Assembly: GCA_948144175.1 (NCBI GenBank)
Contig: CANXME010002654.1
Location: 1,426,001 to 1,490,000 of the forward strand
Direction of reading: 5' to 3'
Source: Closterium sp. NIES-65
Lineage: Eukaryota; Streptophyta; Zygnematophyceae; Desmidiales; Closteriaceae
Length of the DNA: 64,000 nucleotides
The notes under the pieces were generated by a model. It was given only the letters and a program-made list of their open reading frames with translations, searched no databases and was not told the origin of the DNA. How positions within the stretch are numbered: the first letter of the stretch is position 1; the number at the start of each line of letters is the position of its first letter. Position numbers and translations under genes: made by a program. This document shows positions 20,430 through 31,564 of this stretch, in pieces.

Positions 20430-20690
20430 AGGCCCAGCTCACTCAGGCTTTGCACCCCCAGGCTCAGCACCTCCAGGCGTAGCACCCCCAGGCTCAGCAC
20501 CCCCAGGCGTAGCACCCCCAGGCTCAGCACCCCCAGGCTCAGCACCCTCAGTGGTAGCACCCCCAGGCTCAACACCCTCAGGCTCAGCACCCGCAGTAGT
20601 AGCACCCTTAGGCTCAGCACCCCAGGCGTAGCACCCCACGCTCAGCACCCCCAGAGTCAGCACCCCCATGCTGAGCACCCTCAGTAGCAC
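20430..20690 (-). repeat. GAEPG-coding minisatellite (element L linker)
   Basis: 15-bp units coding GGAEP alternating with GGATP/EGATT forms, about 16 units, between integrase and the SPQELRE box. Confidence 0.86.
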
Positions 20691-20774
20691 TAGAGTCACC
20701 AGTAACCTCGACAGGCTCGACTGCGTCTACCTGGGAGACACCTGAAGGGGCAGGACCCTGAGGGGGGAGGGGTT

Positions 20775-22421
20775 CTACCGGGGGGGTCCTGGCACAAGGA
20801 AGAGCGGTGGCGGGGGGAGGGACGGAGTGCGGTAGGGGAAGAGGCGGTAGTAGGGGACTGACTCGTCAAACGTGACGTCCTGGGAGGACAGAACACGGCG
20901 AGAGGTGGAGTGGTAGAACTGCCACCCTGGCGCGTCAGGGGGGAAGCCAAGGAAGACGAAGGGAGCAGCACGAGGGGACACCTTGTCCGCAGACAAGTCG
21001 CGGACAAACAACCGAGATCCCCAGACACGGAACGCGGACGCATCGCCAACCTTCCCCGTCCACAGAAAAGCTGGGGAGGTCACCGGCATGGAGACCCTGG
21101 GGTGAAGGTTGATCTGATGCGCCGCGTACCAAACCGCAAACGGCCACAGAAAATGGGGGGCAGCCGCATGCATCATGGACGTACGGGCGACGTCCATGAC
21201 CATGGCAATGCGGCGCTCAGCAATCCCATTTTGCTGTGGAGAGTCCGAAAGCGTGAAGGTCTGGCGGATGCCTCGTGCACGACAGTAGGCTCGCTGAAGG
21301 CCAGAGGAGAACTCTCCGCCTCTGTCAGAGTGCAGACGCAGAACAGGAAAGTCCGAGCTGAAGCTCTGCCTGAGCTGGAGACGAGCTGCGCGGATCCAGT
21401 CGATCAACACCTCAGTGACATCACCCTTGCTGCGCAAGGGGAAGACAGTGGTATAACGCGAGTAGTCGTCAACCACCAGCAGGAAGTAGCGCTCGTGACC
21501 CTGTCCACGGACGCGGGCCGGGCCCCACATGTCCATGTGAAGCGTCTGCAGCTAGGCCTCTGTCGGAGGAAACTGGGAGGAGTGAGGGGCAGCCCACTGG
21601 CGCCCCTCGACACAGGGGACGCAGGTAGGGCCAGGCCCCGGAGGAAGGGGAGAGATGGACCGGGGAAGACCAGAGACAAGGACACGGGAGGCCATGCCTC
21701 GGAGACGAAGCAGGGAGGGGTGACCAAGGCGGTGGTGCCAGAAGAGAGTCTCGTGAGACAGGAGGCGACACGAGCAGGGGGCAGACTCAGGACCAGACCT
21801 GGACGCTACAGCAAACACCTTACCCGACGCAGCTACCTAACCAGACGCAGTGACTGGAGGAGACGCAGTGGTCAGTGTTTACAGGCTCAACCGTGACCTA
21901 CGTGTAAACGTGGCCACGTGTCGGCCTGTCCGAGCGTCTGTGCAGTGGGTCACCCGCTGACTCGCAGGAGTGAACTGGTGAACCCCCGCATCTTGTAGGT
22001 CAGCACCACTCACCAAGTTCGTAGAGAACGAGGGGAGGTAATGACCAGACAGGGTGCCAGAAGGGGCCGCCGGACACGGGAGGACAGTGGAGAAGTGAGC
22101 AAGGACAGGACCCCCAGAGGCGTCTGCCTGAGAGACTGCAACTGGCCAGCCAAGCGGCGTGAGTGTGGTGCGGTCTCGAAAGAAGGAGCGAGAAGCCCCC
22201 GAGTCAAGGGTGAAGGTGTGGGAGGCCGAAGCCGACGCAGTACCTGAGAGAGCAGACTCACCAGCACCTGAGGACGCAGACGCACGAGCACCTAGAGCAG
22301 CAGCCTCGCTAGCACCTAGAGCAGCAGCCTCACCAGTACCTAGAGCAGTAGTCTCAATGCCCGGGTCGGGCGGAAAACACCGGTAACAGTCACCCTCATC
22401 ACTAATAGTCACAGCATACAT
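20775..22421 (-). pseudogene. Copia protease and integrase region (element L)
   Basis: Leftward from 22421: MYAVTISDEGDCYRCFPPDPG, repeated ALGAxEAA units, the protease box FTLDSGASRSFFRDR (22171-22214), LYLPSFSTNLVSGADLQDAG-like, LLSHETLFWHHRLGHPSLL, DMWGPARVRGQGHERYF, VVDDYSRYTTVFPLRSKGD, HSDRGGEFSSGL, SPQQNGIAERRIA, DVTFDESVPYYRLFPYRT. Broken. Confidence 0.85.
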
Positions 22422-22483
22422 GGCAGCAAGAATAGCATCAAAGTCAAGGTCAAAGACAGCTACTCCCGCCCTAGACAGCTCGC

Positions 22484-23753
22484 TTAGCGGGGGATCTCAG
22501 TGGCCTCCGGGAACTGGTGACGCCAAGCGTCCGTCAGGCGGCCAAAGCAGCGCTGGGTGGAGTGCGCACCCCCGCACTGCTCACCCGCGCGGTCGCCGGT
22601 GCGTAGGACGTAGGTGCACGGACCAGAACCCCCACCCCGCTGGCGAGCAGCGTACCACTCACGGAGCTGCTGAGGGGGGGGGGGGGGGGGGATGTCACGA
22701 GTGCGCTGCTGCTGCTGGCGCTTACCACCACCGGAGCCAACACTGCGCAGCATCACCCCGACCAGCTCCACCTCCTCCGCCACCGCCTCCTCCACCACCG
22801 CCACCTCCGCCACCTCCGCTCCCACCGCCACCGCCGCCGCCGCCTCCGCCTCCACTGCCACCACCGGCACCTCCACCCCCGCCACCACCCCCACCGCCAC
22901 CCCCACCCCCTCCGCCGCCTCCACCGCCGCCTCCACCGCCCCCGCTAGCTCCTCCAGCGCCCCTGCCCCCCTTGCCCTTGCCAAGGCGTCGTCTCCCGCT
23001 AGGGGGTAGACGCCGCACCGACTGACTCAAGACCAACGAGGTCGGCCGCAGCAGCAGAGGCAACAGAGGGCAAAAGGGGGAAGGGGGAACACCCCTCAAA
23101 GATGGGGGTGCGAGGGTCACCACGAGAGGCTCCTACAGCTACTATGCTCTTCTCTGGTACTAGGAGGGCCTTCTCGAGGAGGTCAACGGTGAGAGTGGTG
23201 GGGCAAACTGAGAGGAAGTGGTCCCTGACTACGCGAAGGGAGTCAGGGAGCCGGGTGACTATATAGTAGAGGGTGATGTACATGGGGGGGGGGTTCTTGG
23301 CGCAAAACTCAGCAGGAAGCGCAGCGTGGTAGCGAATGTAACTAGTGTGGAGGTGCGTAATGAGGTCAGCGACTGTGGGAGAGGCAGCAAGGTCAGGGAA
23401 GAGGTACGGTAGCATGAGGCGGCTCAGTGCAGCAGTGGCAGGGGAGGAGTAGCGTGCAATTACAGCGTCGTACAAGGTCTGAGCGCTTTTTACTGACTAA
23501 ATTGCGCACGCTCAGAGGTAGACAGGTGGCAACGCACAGCAAGACGTGCAGTAGCATCGTGTGTGGCCCACTGTGAGTGAACAGTGGCGTCGGCATCAGC
23601 AGCAGGGGCAGGAGAGGCACCAGAGGTGAGGTCAAAGAGGGAGAGGCCGTCTGCCCTATCGCACTGTAGGAAAATCTGCAGGTCAAATACCCAGACGTCA
23701 AAGTCAATGGCCCGACCCTCAGCGTCAAAAGCGAGGACACTAGGGGTAGCCAT
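22484..23753 (-). pseudogene. Copia gag region (element L)
   Basis: Start at 23753 (MATPSVLAFDAEGRAIDFDV), then FDLTSGASPAPAADADAT, YDAVIARYSSPATAALSRL, CPTTLTVDLLEKALLVPEKS, GASRGDPRTPIFEGCSPFPL, a glycine-rich tract (22740-22990), LREWYAARQRGGGSG, and a spaced zinc knuckle C-x13-C-x3-H-x4-C (CTYVLRTGDRAGEQC, GGAH, STQRC) ending QFPEATEIPR. Broken. Confidence 0.84.
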
Positions 23754-23834
23754 GATAGCAGTAGACTAGTAGCGCGAACAGTAGGGTAAGGGCAGTGCAG
23801 TGATAGAGGCGCTGCTCTTACCGGACACGGCGGC

Positions 23835-24080
23835 TCGGGCGGCTCGGCGGCTCGGCGGCTCGGCAAATCGGCGGCTCGGGCGGCTCGGGCGGCTCGGGCG
23901 GCTCGGCGGTGCGGCGGCTCGGCAGCAACTGCGGCTCGGCGACTCGGCAGCTCGGGCGGCTCGAGCGGCTCGGCGGTACGGCGGCTCGGCAGCAACTGCA
24001 GTCCAGCGGCTCGGCGACCCGGCGGCTCGGGCAGCTCGGGTGGATCGGGCGGCTCGGCAGCAGCTCCGCGGCGCCGGCGG
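23835..24080 (-). repeat. 9-bp CGGCTCGGG tandem tract (leader, element L)
   Basis: Imperfect CGGCTCGG(G/C) units upstream of gag, same position and unit as in A and G. Confidence 0.8.
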
Positions 24081-24322
24081 CTCGGTGGTGACGGCGGGGC
24101 CGCGTGGGGATGGCAGCGGGGCCGGGTGGAGTGGCGGCAGGGCCGGGTGGAGCGGCGTCGGGGCCGGATGGAGCGGCGTCGGGGCCGGGTGGAGCGGCGT
24201 CGGGGCCAGTAGAGGCGGCGCCGGGGCCGGGAAGGGCAGCTCCGGGGCCGCAGGGGTAGGCGACGGGGCCAGCAGAGGCGGCGCCGGGGCAGGGGTAGGC
24301 GACGGGGCCGCTAGGGCGGCTA

Positions 24323-24330
<8 letters not shown>

Positions 24331-24360
<30 letters not shown>
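24331..24360. repeat. Poly-G run of about 30 bases
   Basis: An almost unbroken G homopolymer on the + strand inside the leader of element L. Such runs vary in length and are error-prone in reads. They could also form G-quadruplex DNA. Confidence 0.8.
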
Positions 24361-24361
<1 letters not shown>

Positions 24362-24635
24362 CGCGATTGCGGCTTGAAGAGGCCGCGAGGGCGGCACGAA
24401 GGGGCCGCGAGGGCGGCGCGACGCGACGGAGCCGCGAGGGCGGCGGATCGGGGCCGCGAGGGCGGCGCGACGTGGCCGCTAGGGCGGCGCGACGTCGAGG
24501 GGCCGCGAGGGCGACTCGACGGGGCCGCAAGCGCGACGCGACAGGGCCGCTAAGGCGGCTCGACAGGGTCGAAAGGGCGGCGCGACGGGGCCGTTAGAGG
24601 GGAGCGCGACTCGGGCAGTATAGAGCGCGCTTCGG

Positions 24636-24697
24636 GCAGGAAAAAAAAGGTGGTGGGCCCTAGGAACAGTTCCCACAGGGGAACCTGCTCGATACCA
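24636..24697 (-). promoter_or_regulatory. Primer site, hairpin and T-tract (element L leader)
   Basis: On the element strand: TGGTATCGAGCAGG, GTTCCCCTGTGGGAAC hairpin, TGTTCCTAGGGCCCACC, 8-T run, CCTGCCCGAAGCGCGC. Confidence 0.85.
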
Positions 24698-24824
24698 TGA
24701 GAAGAAACGAGAATGATTGAACTATGAAACAGTTGTGTACAAGTACTAACCCTAATTGGGTTGTACCCCTTATGGGCTACCCCACTACAGCCTACACAAA
24801 TGTATAAGCTATAATGTTCTGACA
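24698..24824 (-). repeat. 5' LTR of element L (127 bp)
   Basis: On the + strand it runs from TGAGAAGAAACG to GTTCTGACA, then AATTG, the right target duplication. Partner of 18114-18240. Confidence 0.93.
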
Positions 24825-25217
24825 AATTGCACCGATGAGGAAAAACATAGGTCGAATTGAAAGACAGTGGATGAATATTTAAACGGTCTTGGGAAAAATC
24901 ATTTAATTGAAACTTCGAACTTAACTTTTGCCGTATTCTTGGACACGGTGCGCCTAACATACGACGATTATATTAGCTGCCTGCGTGTAGGTTTAAAAAT
25001 ACGAACACTTTTTCATGCGAGGTATGTACGGGACTGTTACGTGAACAATTTTAACAAAATAATACTTTCAGTTTGGCGAGGTAACATGGATATTCAACTG
25101 TGCATCAACCCATATAGTGTGGCAACATATATTGTTGCATATATGACGAAATCAGGTAAAGGTGTATGTAAGATTATTGAGAACGCAAAAAGATTTGCAG
25201 CTGTGCAAGGTACGGGC
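24825..25217 (+). mobile_element. Helitron block 4 (C-terminal part of Rep)
   Basis: AT-rich. The frame continues from block 3 (CTDEEKHRSN, one stop near 24858, then KTVDEYLNGLGKNHLIETSN). Next come FAVFLDTVRLTYDDYISCLR, LFHARYVRDCYVNNFN, ILSVWRGNMDIQLCINPYSV, ATYIVAYMTKSGKGV and IIENAKRFAAVQGTG. The CYVNNxN...WRxNMDIQ...YxxxTYIVxYMTK string is the end of the Helitron Rep region. The YIVAYMTK box lies where the catalytic tyrosine and lysine of Rep sit in the family. The block stops at the LTR of segment D. Confidence 0.87.
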
Positions 25218-25344
25218 TGTCAGATTTATATGACATAGCTACTGTAGGCTATAGCGGGGTAGCACATATGGGGTACAGCTTTCTAGGGTTTGTACTTGTA
25301 CCCAACTTTCCCTTACTCATTTCATTCTCGTTTCAGTTTTCTCA
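25218..25344 (+). repeat. 5' LTR of segment D (127 bp, unpaired)
   Basis: TGTCAGATTTATATGACATAGC, then the shared core (GTAGGCTATAGCGGGGTA, ATATGGGGTACA), ending CAGTTTTCTCA. It resembles the LTR of H most. The primer site TGGTATCGAGCAGG follows at once. Confidence 0.85.
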
Positions 25345-25410
25345 TGGTATCGAGCAGGTTCCCTCGTGGGAACTGTTCCTAGGGCCCACCGTTTTTTTTT
25401 TTCCTGCCCG
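25345..25410 (+). promoter_or_regulatory. Primer site, hairpin and T-tract (segment D leader)
   Basis: TGGTATCGAGCAGG at 25345, GTTCCCTCGTGGGAAC hairpin, TGTTCCTAGGGCCCACC, an 11-T run, CCTGCCCGTAGCGC. This is the clearest + strand example of the clan's leader head. Confidence 0.87.
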
Positions 25411-26200
25411 TAGCGCACTCAGCCCCTACCCGAGTCGCGCTCCCCTCTCTCTCGGCCCCTAGCGGCCCTGTCGCGCCGCCCTTACGGCCCCGACGCTTCG
25501 CGCCGCCCTTGCAGCCCCGTCGCGCCGCGTTCGCGACCCCCTCGCGTCGCGCCGCCTTCGCGGCCCCGTCGCGCCGCCTTCGCGGCCTTATCGCGCTGCC
25601 CTCGTGGCCCCTTTCGCGCCGCCCTCGCGGCCCCTTCGCGCCGCCCTCGCGGCCCCTTCGCACCGCCCTCGCGACCTCTTCGAGCCGCCCTCGCGGCTCC
25701 GTCGCCCCACCCTCGCGCCCCCTGCGCCGCTCTTACCGGCCCAGGCGCCGCCCCTACCGGCCCCGTCGCCCTACCCTAGCGACCCCACGGCCCCACCCTC
25801 GCGGCGCCGGCCGCCACCCTTCATGGCCCCACTGCCGCCCTTAGCGGCCTCGTCGCCGCCCCAGACGGCCCTCCCGCCGTCCCTTCAGCGGCTCTGCCGC
25901 CCTTCACGGCCCCGCCGTCACCACTGAGCCGCCGTTGCCGCTGTGCCGCCGAGCCGCCGTTGCCTCTGTGCTGCCGAGCCGCCACTGCTGCCGAACCGCC
26001 CGAGCCACCCGAGCCGCCCGAGCCGCCGCTGCTGCCGAGCCACCCGAGCCACCCGAGCCGCCGAGCCGCCAAGCTGCAGTTGCTGCCGAGCCGCCGAGCC
26101 GCCAAGCCACCGAGCCGCCCGAGCCGCCCTGTCCGGTAAGAGCGGCACCTCTACCACTGCACTGCCTTTAGCCTACTGCTCGCGCTGCTAGTCTACTGCT
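25411..26200 (+). repeat. GC-rich leader of segment D
   Basis: CGCGGCCCC-type repeats (25480-25900), then CCGAGCCGC 9-bp units (25920-26130). A donor-like CCGGTAAGAG lies at about 26130. No gene is seen. The long arginine/proline and alanine frames here are low-complexity. Confidence 0.75.
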
Positions 26201-26203
26201 GTC

Positions 26204-26680
26204 ATGGCGACCCCCAGTGTCCTCGCTTTTGACGCTGAGGGTCGGGCCATTGACTTTGACGTCTGGGTAGATGACCTCCAGCTTTTCTTACAGTGCGATA
26301 GGGCAGACGGCCTCTCCCTCTTTGACCTCACTTCTGGTGCCTCTCCTGCCCCTGCTGCTGATGCTGACGCCACAGTTTGCTCACAGTGGGCCACACGCGA
26401 TGCTGCTGCACGTCTTGCTGTGCGTCGCCACCTGCCTACCTCTGAGCGTGCGCACTTTAGCCAGTAGAAGAGTGCTAAGACCTTGTACGACGCTGTAGTT
26501 GCACGCTACTCTTCCCCTGCCACTGCTGCACTTAGCCGCCTCATCCTGCCGTACCTCTTCCCTGACCTCGCAGCTTTTCCCACAGTCGCTGACCTCATTA
26601 CGCACCTTCGCACTAGTGACATTCGCTTCCGCGCTGCCCTTCCCGTTGAGTTCTGTGCTAAGAACCCCCCCCCTATGTAC
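26204..26680 (+). pseudogene. Copia gag, N-terminal part (segment D)
   Basis: MATPSVLAFDAEGRAIDFDV start at 26204, then WVDDLQLFLQCDRADGLSLF, DLTSGASPAPAADADATVC, YDAVVARYSSPATAALSRL, LRTSDIRFRAALPVEFCAKN up to the point where element E begins. The ATG follows a CTGCTGTC context shared by all copies. Confidence 0.83.
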
Positions 26681-26808
26681 GGTCAAACAATATATGTGTT
26701 GTATTTGTGTAGGCTACAGTGGGTTAGCCTTTAGGGGGTACATCATTCTAGGGTTAGGTACTTGTACTCCCATTCCTTTCTAGTTCAACCACTTCTCTCA
26801 TTCTAACA
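26681..26808 (+). repeat. 5' LTR of element E (about 128 bp)
   Basis: From about GGTCAAACAATATATG to CTCATTCTAACA, with the core GTAGGCTACAGTGGGTTA and GGGGTACATC. The exact left edge is uncertain because no partner is present. The primer site TGGTATTACGAGCC follows. Confidence 0.7.
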
Positions 26809-26866
26809 TGGTATTACGAGCCTAGGTTAGGAACCTAGGACCGAATGTTCTAAGGGCCCACCGTTC
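26809..26866 (+). promoter_or_regulatory. Primer site and hairpin (element E leader)
   Basis: TGGTATTACGAGCC next to the LTR, then a strong inverted repeat CCTAGGTTAGGAACCTAGG and AAGGGCCCACC. The hairpin is at the same place as in the other elements but differs in sequence, which points to a kept structure. Confidence 0.75.
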
Positions 26867-27376
26867 CGTTTCCTCTCTACCTACTAGCGCCCTCGTGCGC
26901 CCCCCCTCCTTAACGGCCCCTTAAGGCCCAGCGACCCGCGCGCCGCCCCTTACCGGTCCTGTCGACCCCACGCGCCGCCCCTTAGAGGCCCCGCTGACCC
27001 TGTCGAGCCCGCGCGCAACCCGCTTAGAGGCGCCGCTGGCCCTGTCGACCCCTCGCGCGAGCCGCCTAGAGGCCCCACTGGCCCCGTCTACCGCGCGCCG
27101 CTCCCGCTTAGCGGCCCCGCTGGCCTCGTCCACCCCGTGCGCCGCCCCTTAGCGCCCCGGAAACGACAGCCACGGCCCCGCCAGAACCGCGACGCCCGCA
27201 CGAGCCGAGCCGCGCCACCCGAACCGAGCCGCCCGAACTGAGCCGCCCGAACCGAGCTGCCCGAACCGAGCCGCCTGAACCGAGCCGCCCGAACTGAGCC
27301 GCCCGAACCGATCCGCGCCGCCCTCCCCGTACTGAAAAGTCCTCTCTGGACCGAGCCGCCCTATTGCTGTTAGGGT

Positions 27377-28489
27377 TTGCCTACTGCTCCTACTGCTACT
27401 ATGGCTAGGCCTCCTGTGCTAGCCTTCGATACTGAGGGTCGTCCAGTGAAGTTTGACACCTGGCTAGATTACCTGCACCTCTTCCTACAGCTCACTGCCA
27501 AGGAGGACATCTCACTATACGATCACGCCCTAGGCCATGCCACTGCCCCTGCTGCTACTCCTTGCAGCACTGCCCGTTCACAGTGGCAGACTCGTGACGC
27601 CCACGCTCGCTTTGCTTTTCGTAACTCCCTGCCGATAGATGAGCGTGAGCACTTTGGCCAGCACAAGACTGCACAGGCACTGTACAGTGCTGTCGTTGCT
27701 CGCTACTCCTCACCTGCCTCTGCCGCACAAGGACGCCTCTCACTCCCCTACCTGTTCCCCGACCTGGCCTCCTTCCACACTGTCGCTGACCTCATCACGC
27801 ACCTCCGTACTAGTGAGGCCTGCTTCCGTGCCGCCATGCCCGATGAGTTTCTTGCCACGAACCCCCCCCCCCCCCCCCCCCCCGCACTGGCTCACTCTCT
27901 ACCACCTAGTCACCCGCCTCCCTGACACTCTACGTGCTGTCAGTGATCACTTCCTAGCTCGCTGCCCCACTGAGCTCACCATTGCCCTCCTCGAGAAGGA
28001 ACTGCTTGCAGATGAGGCTAGCATAGTCGCTGTAGGCGCCTCTCGTGGCGACCCCCGCACCCCTTTCTTTGAGGGGTGTTCCCCTTCCCCCCTTCTTCCC
28101 TCTGTAGCCTCTGCTTCTGCTGTCGACCTCCTTGGTTTTGAGAAGGTCGAGGCTGCCTCTGCTTCGAGCGGGTGCCGCAGCGGCAAGGGCAAAGGGGGCA
28201 AGGGAGGCGGAGGTGACGGCGGGGGAGGCGGTGGTGGGGGCGGTGACGGCGGTGGGGGTGGTGGTGAGACTGGGGGGACTAGTGGCAGCGGTGGGGGTGG
28301 TGGCGGCAGCGGCGGGGGAGGTGGCAGGGGCGGGGGTGGTGGTGGGGGCGGCGGTGGACGCAGCGGCGGCAGGGGAGGGGGTGGTCGAGGAGGTGGCGGC
28401 GGCGGTGGTGGTCGTGGAGGCACTAGCGGTGGCCAGAGCCTGCAGCACACTCCGTCGCCCCAGGAGCTCCGTGAGTGGTACGCTCAGCA

Positions 28490-28530
<41 letters not shown>

Positions 28531-28710
28531 GGCCTTAGCTGTACGTACGTCATCCGCACTGGTGACCGCACTGGTTAGACGTGTGGGAGGGCGCACCCCA
28601 CGCAGCGCTGCTTCTCACGCCTAGACGACGCTTGGCGTACTCAGTTCCCTGATGCCACTGAGCTGCCCCGCTGGGCTAATCTGATGAAGCAAAACATTGA
28701 TATCTTTTCT
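27377..28710 (+). pseudogene. Copia gag region (element E)
   Basis: Gag start at 27401 after a CTGCTACT context (MARPPVLAFDTEGRP), then LFLQLTAKEDISLYDHAL, YSAVVARYSSPASAAQGRL, CPTELTIALLEKELLADE, GASRGDPRTPFFEGCSPSPL, a glycine-rich tract (28190-28430), SPQELREWYAQHGGGG, a long poly-G run, and a zinc-knuckle-like CTYVIRTGDRTG. Broken. Confidence 0.8.
28490..28529. repeat. Poly-G run of about 40 bases
   Basis: G homopolymer in the glycine-rich end of the E gag. A related C run (about 20) lies at 27864-27884. Length is likely unstable. Confidence 0.82.
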
Positions 28711-30471
28711 CTAGACTTTGATGCTATTCTCACTGCCATGTATGTGATGTCTATTAGTGGAGAGGGTGCTCAGTACCTGCGTGTTCCGCCCGACCCGGGC
28801 ATTCGAACCGGTGAGGCTGCCGCTCTAGGTGCTAGAGTGTCTGCTACCCCAGGTGTTGGTGAGGCTGCTGCTCTAGGTGCTAGTGCGTCTGCTCCCCCTG
28901 GTACTGAGTCGACTGAGGCACTGCACACCTTTACACTAAACTCCCGCTGTTTCTTTCGTGATCGCACGGCTCTTAAGCAGCTTGCTCGGCCCGTTGCAGT
29001 CTCTCTTGCTGGCCCCTCTGGGGGTCCAGTCCTTGCGACCTCCTCCACTGTCCTCCCCTGTCCGGCCGTCCCGTCGGGCACACTGTCCGGTCTCTACCTC
29101 CCCTCGTTCTCTACGAACTTGGTGGCGGGTAGTGCGCTCCAGGACAGGGGTGTCCACCAGTTCACCCCTGCCTACGAGCGCGTGACACACTGCACGTGTG
29201 CTCGGACGGGCCGTCACCTGGCTACCTTCACACGGCAGCCAGGGTCGGACCTGTACACACTGACTACTGAGTCCCCTCAGGTAGCTGCGTCTGCGTCTGC
29301 ATCAGGTCAGCTGTCGCCCCCCTGCTCGTGCCGCTCTCTGACGCACGAGACCGTCCTCTGGTACCACCGACTTGGTCACCCGTCCGTGCAGCGCCTTCGG
29401 GCAATGCACAAACGTTACCTTGTCTCTGGTCTTCCCAGAGTTCTCCCTCCCCTCCCACCCTCGCCTGCTCCTCCCTGCCTTCCCTGTGTCGAGGGGCGGC
29501 AGCGCGCTGCTCCTCACTCCTCCTCGTTTCCCCCGATAACTGCTTCCTTGCAGATGCTCCACATAGACGTGTGGGGCCCCGCCCGCGTCCGTGGTCAGGG
29601 TCAGGAGAGGTACTTCCTGATAGATGTTGACGACTACTCGCGCTACACCACGGTCTTCCCCTTGCGCACCAAGGGTGAGGTCCCTGATGTTTTGATCCCT
29701 TGGATCCACGCTTCTCATCTCCAGCTCAGCGAGCGTTTCCACTCGGACTTTCCTGTCCTGCGCTTGCACTCTGACAGAGGTGGTGAGTTCTCCTCCGACC
29801 TTTTTGCAGCCTACTGTGCGGAGCACGGCATCTGCCAGTCGTTCACGCTTCTGGCCTCTCCACAGCAAAATGGGGTTGCTGAGCGCCGCATTGGCCTCAT
29901 CATGGAGGTCGCTCGTACCTCCTTGATCCATGCGGCTGCCCCCCACTTTCTATGGCCGTTTGCGGTCCGATACGCTGCGCATCAGCTCAACCTCTGGTCC
30001 CGTGTCTCCTTGCCGGAGACCTCCCCGACACTGCGTTGGACAGGAGAGGTTGGCGATGCGTCGTGTTTTCGAGTCTGGGGATCTCGAGCTTTTGTTCGCG
30101 ATACGTCCGAGGACAAGCTCTCCTCCCGCGCTGTTCCTTGTGTCTTCCTAGGCTTTGTTCCGGACGCGTCTGGTTGGCAATTTTACCACCTATCTCGCGC
30201 TGTGTTCTCGCCTCTCAGGACGTTACCTTTGACGAGTCGGTACCCTTCTACCACCTCTTCCCCTACCGCACTGCCCCGCTCCCTCCCCCGCCTCTCTTCC
30301 TCGCGCCAGGTGCTGCTGTGGTAGACCCCCTCCCCCCTCAGGGTGCCGCTCCCTCAGGTGTGTCCCAGGTAGACCCGGTTGAGCCTGTCGAGGTAGCTGT
30401 CGACTCTCGTCCTGCTAGGGGTGCTGAGCCTGAGCGTGCGGAGCCTGGGGTTGCGGAGTCTGGGGGTGCTG
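28684..30471 (+). pseudogene. Copia protease and integrase region (element E)
   Basis: FDAILTAMYVMSISGEGAQY, ALGARVSAxPG repeats, FTL...FFRDRTALKQL protease-like box, VTHCTCARTGRHLATFTRQP, LTHETVLWYHRLGHPSVQRL, IDVWGPARVRGQGQERYF, DVDDYSRYTTVFPLRTKGE, HSDRGGEFSSDLF, SPQQNGVAERRIGLI, WPFAVRYAAHQLNL, then the start of the acidic GAEPG-type linker. Broken. Confidence 0.83.
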
Positions 30472-31330
30472 TGTTAGAGACTAAGGACGGAGTCTATGAA
30501 GATTAGGTGCCTAAACTTCTCAAAATCGTTGGTCCCTATTTCTGGACAGAATAGTTGCGCTCACAAGAAACGCCGTCGACAAAACGTGCACTGTCAAAAC
30601 TTCACTAAACTCATATGTGTTGTAGCCCTACTCCGTGGCTACAATTCCCAAGTTACAACGTATCAAGAGGTGAATGAAATCTCGACTTATCAATTTCGGC
30701 GCACAGGGGGGTATGCTGCCATAAGAACTTAACTCAATCACAAAGTTCACACAAGAGAATTGGAGTAGCACTAAACCAGGTGGAAGGGATGAGGAGGACG
30801 AGAGGGAAGGTCCCAAGAGAGTCCCCAACCAAGGAAACCCCATGCCATACAATTCCCTTCCCAATAGGTAACCCAACTTTGACCTTTGTCACTATCCCAA
30901 CCTCCACAATCCACCTCAACCCAACTTGGCCAAACTTGCCAACCTGGTTTGGTTTCTCCCAACCATTTGGCAGCAACTACAGTAGAAAAGACGAATTTCC
31001 CAACCCCCAAAAGTCTCTACCCCATATTGAGTCAACCCTACAACTTCCCATAGTCACCACAACCAAATAGCAAAAGCATACGAACTCCAACGTTCGTAAC
31101 TTTCTTGTTCGTGCTCTGATTGAAGCGATACTTGGTTCCTCGGAAAGCTCTTGAGCAGAGGAGTCACTTCAGATATCTACTCAAGCCAAATAACATTCAC
31201 ACACACACACTCAGAAAAACCAAACCGCACAAAACACAAATTCTTGCACACACTCACAACACGCATGCAACGCACGAACTTATGATGGGAGGCAGACAGA
31301 CGTGAATGCGAATGGTAGTATCACTCAACA
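30472..31330 (-). repeat. 3' LTR of element F (859 bp)
   Basis: Runs from TGTTAGAGACTAAGG to ATCACTCAACA. Next to it, AACTCCCCCTCT is the reverse of a polypurine tract. By eye it differs from its partner by about 3-4% plus small length changes. Confidence 0.92.
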
Positions 31331-31564
31331 AACTCCCCCTCTGGCTGCCAACCATCATCCCACATGCCATAGCTCAAGCATGCATCCTCAATGCACACTC
31401 ATCCCAGCAAGCTTCATGCCCTTCCAATGCTCAGATTCAGCCAGGCGCTTGGTGAGAATGTCAGCCGCCTGCTGATGGGTCTTCACCGAGTTGAAGCTAG
31501 CATCTGTGTAGCAGGTCAGGAGCATCTCCCCCTTGCTCAAATCAGCTGCACCCCTCTGCAGCCT

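Larger units (their letters stand above)
18114..24824 (-). mobile_element. Element L: Ty1/copia LTR retrotransposon, both LTRs
   Basis: A 6.71-kb element on the - strand, inserted in the Helitron with perfect flanking duplications AATTG (18109-18113 and 24825-24829). Its two 127-bp LTRs differ at 4 positions, about 3%, so it is older than A, H and I. From the right: LTR, primer site, leader, gag, protease, integrase, GAEPG-repeat linker, RT part, RNase H, 3' UTR and LTR. Broken, several breaks. Confidence 0.94.
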
